DNA of 64,000 nucleotides from the NCBI GenBank assembly GCA_020354625.1, contig CP070651.1, positions 1,623,519 through 1,687,518 on the forward strand, given 5' to 3'. The DNA comes from Trueperaceae bacterium. GTDB lineage: Bacteria > Deinococcota > Deinococci > Deinococcales > Trueperaceae. A program made the translations under genes and the position numbers. A model generated the notes under the pieces. It was not told the DNA's origin and ran no database searches. It was given only the letters and a program-made list of their open reading frames with translations. This document shows, piece by piece, positions 8,646 to 17,234 of the stretch; position 1 is the stretch's first letter; every line of letters starts with the position of its first letter.

Positions 8646-9992
8646 GTGATATCCAACAACAGCGTGTCCACACCAGAATGGCGAGAGCGCCTCAAAAATG
8701 CGTTAGAAGGGCAACGTCAGGATGCCATCGCCCTTTTGCAAGCCTTGATTGCCCGCTCAAAAGAGGGTGAACAAGCCGTGCAATCTCTGGTGGCAGACCG
8801 CATGCAAGCGCTCGGTTGTGCGGTTGAGCGCCTCTCGTATTGGCCCCGTGCTGTGCGAGTGCCGTATGAGCTCTCGCTGCCCAACACCGTCGATCCTGGT
8901 GAGCATCTCAACGTGGTGGGGAAGTTGCCTGGTAGCGGGGGAGGGCGTAGCCTCCTCGTATTTGCTCATCCCGATAGTGAGCTTGTAACAGACATCGAGG
9001 CTTGGCAATACGACCCCTATGGTGGGACGATCGATCGTGGGAGGATTCACGGTTGCGGTGTCGCTGACGACCTCGTCGGGGTCGCTATCATGGTTGCGTC
9101 TTTGGATGTTATTCGGGTTGCCGGACTCGGTTTGCAAGGAGATGTCACCTTGGCGAGCACCATCAGCAAGCGACGTGCCCAAGGTATTGTCAACGTGCTC
9201 GACCACGGATACCTGGCCGATGCGAGCCTCTATTTGCATCCGGCAGAGTCTGGTGTGGGACTCGGTGAGATCAAAGGCATTACCCAAGGCCTGCTAAGTT
9301 TCCGTATAACGGTACGGGGCAAGATCCCCGAGACCACCGAGCCGACCCATACGCCGTTTCTGCATTTGGGGATTAGTCCGCTCGAGAAGATGTTCCACAT
9401 CTATCAAGCGCTTTCCCAACTAGCGGATCGCCGTGCTCAACAAGTAAACTACCCGCCGCTCGAGGAAGCGGTCGGCCGCTCAACGAATCTGAACGTGGCT
9501 TCGATCCACTACGGTGATCCCAACCTTCCAACGCGCGTAAGCGATACCTGTATCTTGACCGGTTCGCTCACCTTTCCTCCCACCGAATCGCTTACCGAGG
9601 TGCATGGTCGACTAGCCACCGTGATTCATGAGGCTGCGGCCGCAGATCCCTGGCTCCGAGATCACCCACCAGAGGTTGAATGGTTGGTCGGTGTCAGCGG
9701 TTCGGGGCTTCCGCGTGAACACCCTCTCTACCAGACGGCAAGCCGGGCAGTCGAACGCGTCACTGGAAACGAGCCGAAGCTCAATCCGCTGCACGCGTCG
9801 AGCGATATCCGTAATCCGGCTCTCTATAAAGGGATTCCGACCGTAGGTCTCGGCCCACTCGCCGGATCGCTCAGCCAGATTGGGCTTACAGACGAGTGGG
9901 TGGATGTAGAGGATTACATCCGTGCCATCGAGGTCGTCGGCAACATATTGCTGGACTGGTGTGGCGCAGCGGCAGCAAAGAGGGTAGCATGA
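8646..9992 (+). CDS. M20-family peptidase homologue lacking part of the active site
   Basis: 448 residues, with the overall layout of M20/ArgE-DapE metallopeptidases. First metal motif: AHPDSE at about 107-112 in place of the usual GHxDxV. Second: GCGVADD with Asp near 141. Where the catalytic and metal-binding Glu-Glu pair should stand (normally DEE followed by Gly-Gly), this protein has STISKRRAQG near 172-180. The C-terminal metal His is also replaced (SLSQIGLTDE instead of a His-containing stretch), although HASSDIRNP and VGLGPLAG are conserved. It may therefore be inactive, a binding protein, or use different residues. The ATG at 8646 follows a GGTGAACCGGTG context. It precedes a peptide-type importer. 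Confidence 0.8.
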   Translation: MISNNSVSTPEWRERLKNALEGQRQDAIALLQALIARSKEGEQAVQSLVADRMQALGCAVERLSYWPRAVRVPYELSLPNTVDPGEHLNVVGKLPGSGGGRSLLVFAHPDSELVTDIEAWQYDPYGGTIDRGRIHGCGVADDLVGVAIMVASLDVIRVAGLGLQGDVTLASTISKRRAQGIVNVLDHGYLADASLYLHPAESGVGLGEIKGITQGLLSFRITVRGKIPETTEPTHTPFLHLGISPLEKMFHIYQALSQLADRRAQQVNYPPLEEAVGRSTNLNVASIHYGDPNLPTRVSDTCILTGSLTFPPTESLTEVHGRLATVIHEAAAADPWLRDHPPEVEWLVGVSGSGLPREHPLYQTASRAVERVTGNEPKLNPLHASSDIRNPALYKGIPTVGLGPLAGSLSQIGLTDEWVDVEDYIRAIEVVGNILLDWCGAAAAKRVA

Positions 9993-10140
9993 ACGAGTTA
10001 CACGTCAAGGAGTGGATAAGGAGGTCGCCTAAGGTTCGATATCTGAATGGTAGGGTATGTGAAGTGATTCAGCCACAGCTGAAAAGCGTCGCGGTGCAGC
10101 GTGTTTCTGCGTACCGCACGGTTCCAAGGAGGTTAGGTAG

Positions 10141-11694
10141 ATGAAGTTGATACGGTTACTCGCAATCAGTCTGGCACTACTATTGGCCGCCACCGCATTC
10201 GGTAAGACCTTGATCATCGGCGTCGAGGGGTCGCCACCCACCTTCGACCCTCTGGGCTCCGCGGACAGCCGCGTCAACACCCCCTCGATCAACATGTACA
10301 ACGCGCTGATGCAGTTCGTTCCTGGCACCAGCGAGGTCGTGCCTGAGTTGGCGGAGTCTTTCGAGGTGTCCGCTGACGGCATGCACTACACCTTCCGGCT
10401 CCGGGCCGGAGTCCTCTTCCACGACGGCAGCGAGCTCACCGCTGAGGATGTCAAGTATACGATCGACCGGATGTTGGCGTTGCAGACCGGCGTAGCCCGC
10501 AGCCTCGGACCGGTGCAAGGTGCTACCGTTCTCAACGAGGGCACCGTACGGATCGACCTCGAGTTTCCCTTCCCCTCACTCCCGGCGGCCCTGGCCCGGC
10601 TCTATATCCTCAATGCTGATCTGGTACAGGCCAACGAAGAGGACGGGGACTGGGGGCAGAAGTGGCTCCAGAACAACGAGGCGGGAAGCGGTCCTTTTCA
10701 GCTCGTCTCCTTCCAGCCCGAGCAGCAGTTCACCATGGATCGGTTCGACGACTACTTCGCCGGCTTCGGAGACGGAGCGGCGGACACCGTCATCATGCGG
10801 GTGATCAAAGAAGAATCGACCCGGCGCCTGGCGCTCGAGCGCGGCGACATCGATTTTGCTCGGATTGGCAGCACCGATAGCTTCGAAGCGCTTGCTGACG
10901 CGCCCGGTATAGAACGTTTTGTCAACGCCACCCTGATCCAGCTCTACGTGGCCATGAACGTCAACAACGAGAATCTGTCGAATCCTCTGGTTCGCCAGGC
11001 GTTAACCTTGGTATACGACTACGAAGGGCACATCGACTTCGTGCGCAACGGCCTCGGGGAGATCGCCCGGGGCGCCTTCCCGGCCTCGCTCAAGTGCCAC
11101 GATTCATCGATCGGACCGTCACAGACCGACATCGAACTCGCCAAGCAGCTGATGGCGGAAGCCGGCGTCCCCGATGGTGGCTTTGAGCTGAGTATGGCCT
11201 ATCAAGGCACCTCTCCCGAGGAGACCGCCACCTTCCAGATCTTGCAAGCCGGTGCAGCGGAGATCGGCATCGACGTCAAGGGCTTGCCGATGGAGTGGCC
11301 GGCCAAAGTCGACCTCTTCTCTTCTGTCGATACGGCACCCGATCTGGGCACCGTCTGGGTGTTCCCCAGCTTCCCTGACGCCTTGACCGAATACTTGCTC
11401 GACAAGGTTCACACCTCGCACATTGCCGAGGGTGGCTTCAACTTCTCCTTCTACTCGAACCCGGAAGTCGACGCCCTCATCGACGCTGCCCAAGTGGAGC
11501 TCGACGATGCGGCGCGCTGCGACCTGGTGGAGCAGGTGCAGCAGATCTGGCTCGAGGACAACCCCTACATCAACGTCACGGTCGGCACCGAACTCGCCGC
11601 TGCCCACGATTACGTCGAGAACTTTGTCTATACCTCATCGCACGCCTTTACTTTCTACGCCTACCCCATCTCGATCGCCGATAAACCCGAGTAA
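10141..11694 (+). CDS. Peptide-type ABC transporter, substrate-binding protein (importer 1)
   Basis: 517 residues, typical of family 5 (DppA/OppA-like) binding proteins. A Sec signal peptide is clear: MKLIRLLAISLALLLAATAFG, with no lipobox Cys. Family features include FDPLGSADSRVNTPSINMYNAL, the HDGSELTAEDVKYTIDRM segment near 105-120, GSGPFQLVSFQPEQQF and VRQALTLVYDYEGHIDF. It has a good ribosome site, AAGGAGG, ahead of ATG 10141. It would bind an oligopeptide, a hydantoin-like compound or another small organic ligand outside the membrane. It is followed by a 13-bp hairpin and then two permease genes, but no ATPase gene. Confidence 0.93.
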   Translation: MKLIRLLAISLALLLAATAFGKTLIIGVEGSPPTFDPLGSADSRVNTPSINMYNALMQFVPGTSEVVPELAESFEVSADGMHYTFRLRAGVLFHDGSELTAEDVKYTIDRMLALQTGVARSLGPVQGATVLNEGTVRIDLEFPFPSLPAALARLYILNADLVQANEEDGDWGQKWLQNNEAGSGPFQLVSFQPEQQFTMDRFDDYFAGFGDGAADTVIMRVIKEESTRRLALERGDIDFARIGSTDSFEALADAPGIERFVNATLIQLYVAMNVNNENLSNPLVRQALTLVYDYEGHIDFVRNGLGEIARGAFPASLKCHDSSIGPSQTDIELAKQLMAEAGVPDGGFELSMAYQGTSPEETATFQILQAGAAEIGIDVKGLPMEWPAKVDLFSSVDTAPDLGTVWVFPSFPDALTEYLLDKVHTSHIAEGGFNFSFYSNPEVDALIDAAQVELDDAARCDLVEQVQQIWLEDNPYINVTVGTELAAAHDYVENFVYTSSHAFTFYAYPISIADKPE

Positions 11695-11714
11695 CAGAGG
11701 CGCACCTGTTATGC

Positions 11715-11748
11715 GAGCTGGGAGACCTTGTTTTGGGTCTCCCAGCTC
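11715..11748 (+). other. Intercistronic hairpin between binding-protein and permease genes
   Basis: GAGCTGGGAGACC (11715-11727) and GGTCTCCCAGCTC (11736-11748) form a perfect 13-bp stem with an 8-base loop. No T-run follows. The 197-base gap otherwise shows only a short CAACAACTGTTG palindrome further on. Confidence 0.75.
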
Positions 11749-11891
11749 CCTTGCAACAACTGTTGCCGGCAAAAGCGAGCGATGCAGGAGGTGGCTTTGG
11801 GCCCTACCCCTGGTTGAATGCGCTATAGAATCGACGTTGGAAACTGTCGAGTTGAGGTGAAGATCCCCCCCATGACCGTGGTCCCCTTCCG

Positions 11892-12899
11892 ATGACCCAG
11901 TACGTTTTTCGCCGTCTCCTGTCGGCGATCCCGGTGCTCCTCGGGGTGACCGTGATCACCTTTGTGCTGTCTCAACTTCTACCAGGTGATCCTGCCCGGA
12001 TGGCTGCCGGCCAGTTCGCCACCGCTGAGCAGATGGAAGTCGTACGAGAACGTCTCGGCTTGGATCGACCGCTTTGGGTACAGTACCTCCGCTACCTCTC
12101 GAGGCTCGTTCGCGGAGATCTCGGCATCTCGTTCAGCTCTCAACAAGAGGTATTCAACGAGCTGAAGATCTTCTTTCCGGCCACGTTGGAGCTCACACTG
12201 GTGGCGATGGTTCTGACCGTGATCGTCGGCGTGCCGCTCGGTGTTATGACGGGTAGCGGCAAATCCCCCTGGGTGAACTCCTCGGTGCTCTTCCTCTCGC
12301 TGGTTGGGGTGGGCTTGCCCGTCTTTTGGGCCGGTCTCGTCTTTCAGCTGATCTTCGCCGGTCGCCTCGATATCTTGCCGCTCGACGGGAGGTTGGGTGC
12401 GACCGTCACGCCGCCACCGAGCGTCACCAACATGTACGTGCTCGACGCGCTCTTCGCCGGGCAGTGGACTACGCTGGTCGATGCGATCAAGCACCTCATC
12501 TTGCCCGCTGTAACGCTGGCGATCGGCCGCATCGCCTCGGTGGCCCGCATCACCCACGCTGCGATGATCGACATCATGCGCCGCGATTACGTCAGAACGG
12601 CGCAGGCCAAAGGTCTACCACGGCGTACGGTTGTCGATAAGCACGCGCTCAAAAACGCCCTTTTGCCGGTGGTGACCACCATCGGTCTGCAAGTAGGATT
12701 TTTGCTCGGTGGGAGCATCTTGGTGGAGAATATCTTCTCTTGGGGGGGTATCGGCACCTACGCTTGGATCGGTATTTTCAGGCTCGATATTCCCGCGATC
12801 ATGGGGGTGACCTTGTCCACCACGGTGATGTTTATGACGATCAATCTGCTTACCGACATCGCCTACGCCTTTCTCGACCCACGGATTGCCTACAGCTGA
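11892..12899 (+). CDS. Peptide-type ABC transporter, permease B (importer 1)
   Basis: 335 residues, DppB/OppB family, integral inner-membrane protein with about six hydrophobic segments. The N-terminus MTQYVFRRLLSAIPVLLGVT with LLPGDPARMAAG is diagnostic. The cytoplasmic EAA loop is DYVRTAQAKGLPRRTVVDKHALKNALLPV near residues 233-260, where the ATPase docks. The C-terminus ends in the family motif FLDPRIAYS. The last base of its TGA stop overlaps the ATG of permease C, so translation is coupled. No ATPase gene is present downstream, which implies a shared ATPase encoded elsewhere. Confidence 0.93.
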   Translation: MTQYVFRRLLSAIPVLLGVTVITFVLSQLLPGDPARMAAGQFATAEQMEVVRERLGLDRPLWVQYLRYLSRLVRGDLGISFSSQQEVFNELKIFFPATLELTLVAMVLTVIVGVPLGVMTGSGKSPWVNSSVLFLSLVGVGLPVFWAGLVFQLIFAGRLDILPLDGRLGATVTPPPSVTNMYVLDALFAGQWTTLVDAIKHLILPAVTLAIGRIASVARITHAAMIDIMRRDYVRTAQAKGLPRRTVVDKHALKNALLPVVTTIGLQVGFLLGGSILVENIFSWGGIGTYAWIGIFRLDIPAIMGVTLSTTVMFMTINLLTDIAYAFLDPRIAYS

Positions 12900-13777
12900 T
12901 GAGTGCAGCGTCTACCGCGATCCGGTCGAAGCGCCCCGAATGGCGCAGGCGTTTTGTAAGCGCCGTGCGAAATAATCCCATAGGAGTCGTTGGGATCGTG
13001 ATCGTGCTGGCGTTTTTCGTGCTGGCGATCTACCCCCAAGGATTTTCGGCGTACGATCCCGAAAAGCTGAGCTTGCGAGATCGCTTGGTAGTTCCTTCGA
13101 GCGAGCACCTCTTCGGTACCGACCAGCTCGGCATGGACGTCTTCACGCGCGTCATCTATGGGGCACGTACCACCCTCAAAGTGGTGTTGGTGGTGCTCGC
13201 CATCGCCACCGGTATCGGCTTCGTGGTCGGCACCGTCGCCGGCTACTTCGGGGGCTGGGTAGACGAGATCCTGATGCGTTTCACCGATATCGTGATCGCG
13301 TTCCCGTTCCTGATCCTGGCGATCGCCGTCAATGCGGCACTCGGCCGCGGTCTGGTGCAGACCATGCTTGCAGTCGGCTTCTCCTGGTGGCCGTCCTATG
13401 CCCGCCTGGTGAGAGGTCAGGTGCTGGCCGTCAAAAACGAGGAGTACGTGATGGCGGCGCAGGCGCTCGGTGGCCGAAACGCTCGGATCATGGTCCGGCA
13501 CGTGTTTCGCAACGCCATGGACCCCGTGATCGTACGTGTGACGTTGGATGTCGGGCTGGTCGCCTTGGCCACAGCAGGACTGAGCTTCTTGGGCCTCGGC
13601 GCTCAACCTCCTACGCCCGAATGGGGCAGGATGGTGGCAGAAGGGCGCGACTTTTTGCTCGATCAGTGGTGGCTCTCCACGTTCCCCGGCCTGGCCCTCT
13701 TTCTGGTGGTGGTGGGGTTCAATCTGGTCGGCATGATCCTGCGTGACTGGCTCGATCCGAGCGCGGTGAATCGCTAG
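12899..13777 (+). CDS. Peptide-type ABC transporter, permease C (importer 1)
   Basis: 292 residues from ATG 12899, which overlaps the stop of permease B; longer in-frame starts would overlap that gene by 160 bases and are rejected. DppC/OppC family: a short cytoplasmic N-terminus, the membrane segment around VGIVIVLAFFVLAIYPQGF, the periplasmic HLFGTDQLGMDVFTRVIYGAR motif near residues 89-110, and the EAA loop NEEYVMAAQALGGRNARIMVRHV near 180-200. It ends with LRDWLDPS, as is usual. It pairs with permease B to form the membrane channel. Confidence 0.93.
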   Translation: MSAASTAIRSKRPEWRRRFVSAVRNNPIGVVGIVIVLAFFVLAIYPQGFSAYDPEKLSLRDRLVVPSSEHLFGTDQLGMDVFTRVIYGARTTLKVVLVVLAIATGIGFVVGTVAGYFGGWVDEILMRFTDIVIAFPFLILAIAVNAALGRGLVQTMLAVGFSWWPSYARLVRGQVLAVKNEEYVMAAQALGGRNARIMVRHVFRNAMDPVIVRVTLDVGLVALATAGLSFLGLGAQPPTPEWGRMVAEGRDFLLDQWWLSTFPGLALFLVVVGFNLVGMILRDWLDPSAVNR

Positions 13778-13831
13778 GGTGACGTTTGCAGTAATGTTTG
13801 TGCTTAGATGGTCTCAACGGAACTGCTGGTC

Positions 13832-13983
13832 GGTGATGAGGGATGAGTAATGAGTAATGCGTGGGTGAGCGGCGCACGGCAACGCTCGCGACACCAAATT
13901 TTCACAGATGTAAGGGATGTCAACATACGCCTCTTTCGCAACACCCATTACCCATTACCCATCACCCATTACTCATTACCATT
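13832..13983. repeat. Heptanucleotide-repeat element, copy 2
   Basis: The left arm at 13832-13865 contains GATGAGTAATGAGTAATGCG and ends in TGGG. The right arm at 13939-13983 consists of five nearly perfect 7-base units of CCCATTA (variants CCCATCA and CTCATTA). The arms are inverted relative to each other, with an unrelated centre of about 75 bases. It shares its arms with the element at 5197-5413. This gap of 259 bases holds no other feature apart from the ribosome site of the next gene. Confidence 0.7.
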
Positions 13984-14036
13984 GTGATCCCGCCACGAAA
14001 TTGGTCTATGTGTTTATAGGAAGGACGCACGAAACT

Positions 14037-15041
14037 ATGACTACCAAACCGCTCTACTGGGATGAGTTCGCAGACGCGACCATCCGCAAATTGGTTCGTC
14101 CCGAACCGGGGGACCCGCTCCTCATCGTTGCCGATACCTCGAACGATCTCGTTTTGGCCGAGGCCTGCCTCGCCGCTGCCATCCGCAGTGGAGCGGATGC
14201 GCAGCTCCTCATCAAGCCGCGGCACCCCGTCGGCAGCGCCAGCGAGCCGGGACCGATCCTTTCGAACGCGATCCTCTCGAGCAAGCTCATCCTCGCTTTG
14301 GCACACGGTGTAGTGCGAACCCCGGCAACGGTCGAGGCCCGCAGCAAGGGGACCCGTCTTCTGTCGACCAACGTCGAAGGCATCGAAGACTATGTGGTGC
14401 GGGCACTGCTCGATGTCGACTTCGACGCCATGGTTCGCAATGCCGATCTCATCGCCAAGCTCTGGGAGGACACGAAGCTTTGCCGCGTCACCTCCCCGCA
14501 GGGGACCGATATCACTTTCGAGCACACCGGTCGCCCGAGCATCGTGGGCGACGGAGCGCTCAGCGAGGATGGGGAGGTCGACTTCTTCCCCGGCGCGCAG
14601 GTGTCGATCGCACCGGTAGAGGAGACCATCAACGGGGTGATCGTGATCGACGCGAGTGACAGCGTGCAAGGGGTGGTTCATAACCCCTACAGCTTCACGC
14701 TCGAAAACGGTGTCGTCACCGAGATCGATGGGGGGAAAGAGGCTGCGGTGATGCGAAACTGGCTCGAGACCCGGGGTGATTCCGTGATCTACAACTTGTG
14801 CCACTTCAGCATCGGTCTCAACAAGCAGGCCGGCATCTCCGGCAACATGATCGAGGACGAGCGTATGTTGGCTGCCGTGGACTTCGGCTTCGGCTATCAA
14901 GATCCCAAGTTTGGGGGGACGATCGGCTATAGCCCGTATCACATGGACATCATGCTCGCCACCCCGACCATCTTTTTGGACGGCAAGGAGATGAGCGGTG
15001 GTGGGAAGCTGAACCCCGACTTCGGCTTCGAGGAGATGTAG
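14037..15041 (+). CDS. Metal-dependent enzyme of the M29 aminopeptidase / dihydroxypyridine dioxygenase type
   Basis: 334 residues from ATG 14037, with AGGAAGGA 10 bases upstream. The sequence fits the family shared by M29 aminopeptidases (AmpS/aminopeptidase T) and NicX-type 2,5-dihydroxypyridine 5,6-dioxygenases. The conserved C-terminal metal residues can be seen: His in NLCHFSIGLNKQAG (near 255) and His-x-Asp in YSPYHMDIM (near 303). The NicX-like HFSIGLN and HxD pattern makes a non-peptidase role possible. It precedes the first HyuA/HyuB pair, so an involvement in opening or processing a heterocyclic or amide compound is plausible. The longer open frame upstream runs through repeat sequence and is not used. 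Confidence 0.75.
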   Translation: MTTKPLYWDEFADATIRKLVRPEPGDPLLIVADTSNDLVLAEACLAAAIRSGADAQLLIKPRHPVGSASEPGPILSNAILSSKLILALAHGVVRTPATVEARSKGTRLLSTNVEGIEDYVVRALLDVDFDAMVRNADLIAKLWEDTKLCRVTSPQGTDITFEHTGRPSIVGDGALSEDGEVDFFPGAQVSIAPVEETINGVIVIDASDSVQGVVHNPYSFTLENGVVTEIDGGKEAAVMRNWLETRGDSVIYNLCHFSIGLNKQAGISGNMIEDERMLAAVDFGFGYQDPKFGGTIGYSPYHMDIMLATPTIFLDGKEMSGGGKLNPDFGFEEM

Positions 15042-15184
15042 GTGGGGTTGTTTTTTGTAGAATCTACCGCCTCGCCTACGGATCCATACGGGGGGCCTTG
15101 GGGGTGACGGTGCACACAAGAAAGATCGAGATGTGTGGCGTCGAAAGGGGTTTGGCCCCACTCGCCTGCCGGAGGACGCACTAG

Positions 15185-17233
15185 ATGGCTACGCGCATCG
15201 GAGTCGACATCGGTGGCACTTTCACAGACCTGGTCGTTTATGACGACCAGAGTGGCCAGGTCAACGTGGCCAAAGTGGCTACCACTGCGGAGCACCCCGA
15301 ACAGGGTGTAGTGGAAGCGGTTCGAGAGGCGGTACCGAAAACCTTTCTCGAGCGCAGTTCGTATTTCCTCCACGGCACCACTGTGGGTCTGAACGCGCTG
15401 CTCGAGCGACGCGGGGCCAAGGTAGGATTGCTCGCAACCCGTGGCTTTCGTGATGTGCTGGAGATCCGCCGTGGCGATCGGGCCGAGATGTATAACCTCT
15501 TCTGGCAACCTCCCGAGCCCCTGGTACCGCGGCACCTTAGGATTCCCATTACAGAGCGCATGAGCTTTCGCGGTGAGGTCTACAGAGCCTTTGAACCAGA
15601 AGAGGTTCGGCGCGCAGCCGAGGTTTTCAATCGAGAAGGGGTGTCGAGTGTAGCAGTTGCGTTTTTACACGCGTATGCCAATCCTACCCACGAGCTGCTG
15701 GCGGAGCGTACGTTGCGAGAGGGCGGTTTCGAGGGCGATATCTCGCTCTCGCACCGCATATCGGGGGAGTATCACGAGTACGAACGTGCCTCTACCACCG
15801 TCATCGATGCGTTTGTGCGTGGTCGCATGATTCGCTACCTAGGACATCTCGCTGAAGAGCTCCTCACGATGGGTTTTCGCGGCAATCTGCTCATCACCCG
15901 GTCGGGGAGTGGTGCGATGACCTTTGCAGAGGCGCGGGAGCGCCCCTTCGAGACCATCATGTCGGGTCCGGTCGCCGGCGCTGAGGGGGCCGCAGTGCTC
16001 GCGCGCCAGCTCGGACTCGCGGGAGTCATCACCGCCGACGTCGGTGGAACCAGTTTCGACACTTGCTTGGTGGAAGACGGCCGGCCGCACATGACCTACC
16101 AGGGTGAGATCGTCGGTTTACCGGTGCAGAGCGCCTGGGTCGACGTCCGCTCGATCGGAGCCGGGGGGGGATCGATCGCGTTTGTGGATACTGGAGGTCT
16201 ATTGCGGGTGGGCCCGCGCAGTGCTGGTGCTGACCCGGGCCCCGCCTGCTACGGGCGCGGGGGCAGTGAGGCCACCGTTACCGACGCGGCTTTCTATCTC
16301 GGGATGCTCGGTTCGGGCGTTTTCGCCTCGGGCACCCGGCTCGATGCGGCCAAGGCGCAGTCGGTCCTCGGGCCGCTCGCAGAACAGCTCGACCTCGACG
16401 TCCGAGATACGGCGGTCGGTATCCTGCGCATCGTAGCAGCGAATATGGCCAACGCGATCCGGGAGATTACGGTGGAGCGAGGCATCGATCCGCGGGAGAT
16501 GCACCTTGTCGCTTTTGGTGGTGCGGGTCCCATGATGAGCACACTGTTAGCTCGTGAGCTAGAGATGAAGAGCGTCGTGATCCCACCGTTTGCCGGGAAC
16601 TTTTCCGCGGTCGGCCTGCTCACCTCCGATCTGGTGCAATCGGTGTCGCGTACCAGGATTACCACGCTGTCAGACGAGAGTCTTGTCGAGGTAAACCATC
16701 TGCTCGCCGAGCTGTTTGATGAACTCGAGACCCGTCAGGCCAAAGGCGGTGATGAAGAGGTCGGCAAACAAAAAGACGTGAGGCTCGACATGCGGTTTCT
16801 TGGGCAGGAGTACACGCTCACGGTCGGTGTAGAGAGCGAAGGGGGCGCCATCACCGCCTCGGCACAAGGAGTGCACGATGCCTTTCTCCGTTCCTATCAG
16901 AGAACTTTCGGTAGCACCCTCGAAGAGGGGGTCGAAATCGTGTCGGTCCGCGCTTCGCTGACCACTCCGTTACCAACTCTAGAGTTGTTGCACGTTCACA
17001 CCGAGACTGCTGACAGTGGTACATCGATGGTGAAGTCGTATTCCTTTACCCGCGAGCGTGAGCTCGATTTCGCTGTGGTTGCGCGCGACACGTTACAGGT
17101 GGGAACGGTCCTCGACGGACCGGCCATCATCACCGAGATGACCACAACCACCTACCTCGACGCCGGCTTTCGGGCCAGGGTTCACCCTTCGGGAGCGATC
17201 TTCGTCGAACCGCTCCGGACGATGGAGGCCTAA
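15185..17233 (+). CDS. hyuA: Hydantoinase/oxoprolinase subunit A (first pair)
   Basis: 682 residues, normal for HyuA. It begins with the ATP-binding IGVDIGGTFTD motif of the acetate kinase/Hsp70-like fold. Other family blocks are YFLHGTTVGLNALLERRGAK near 60-80, LSHRISGEYHEYERASTTVIDAFV near 195-220, LITRSGSGAMTFAEARERP and SGPVAGAEGAA near 240-270, and the ADVGGTSFDT second phosphate loop near 285-295. HyuA works with HyuB in ATP-dependent hydrolysis of cyclic amides such as N-methylhydantoin or 5-oxoproline. CCGGAGGACGC precedes the ATG. Its stop lies one base before the HyuB start. Confidence 0.93.
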   Translation: MATRIGVDIGGTFTDLVVYDDQSGQVNVAKVATTAEHPEQGVVEAVREAVPKTFLERSSYFLHGTTVGLNALLERRGAKVGLLATRGFRDVLEIRRGDRAEMYNLFWQPPEPLVPRHLRIPITERMSFRGEVYRAFEPEEVRRAAEVFNREGVSSVAVAFLHAYANPTHELLAERTLREGGFEGDISLSHRISGEYHEYERASTTVIDAFVRGRMIRYLGHLAEELLTMGFRGNLLITRSGSGAMTFAEARERPFETIMSGPVAGAEGAAVLARQLGLAGVITADVGGTSFDTCLVEDGRPHMTYQGEIVGLPVQSAWVDVRSIGAGGGSIAFVDTGGLLRVGPRSAGADPGPACYGRGGSEATVTDAAFYLGMLGSGVFASGTRLDAAKAQSVLGPLAEQLDLDVRDTAVGILRIVAANMANAIREITVERGIDPREMHLVAFGGAGPMMSTLLARELEMKSVVIPPFAGNFSAVGLLTSDLVQSVSRTRITTLSDESLVEVNHLLAELFDELETRQAKGGDEEVGKQKDVRLDMRFLGQEYTLTVGVESEGGAITASAQGVHDAFLRSYQRTFGSTLEEGVEIVSVRASLTTPLPTLELLHVHTETADSGTSMVKSYSFTRERELDFAVVARDTLQVGTVLDGPAIITEMTTTTYLDAGFRARVHPSGAIFVEPLRTMEA

Positions 17234-17234
17234 C

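Noticed and set aside
15057-15067. GTAGAATCTAC palindrome upstream of hyuA as an operator
   Set aside because: It is a single short palindrome without a second copy in the window; it may simply contain a TAGAAT -10 box.
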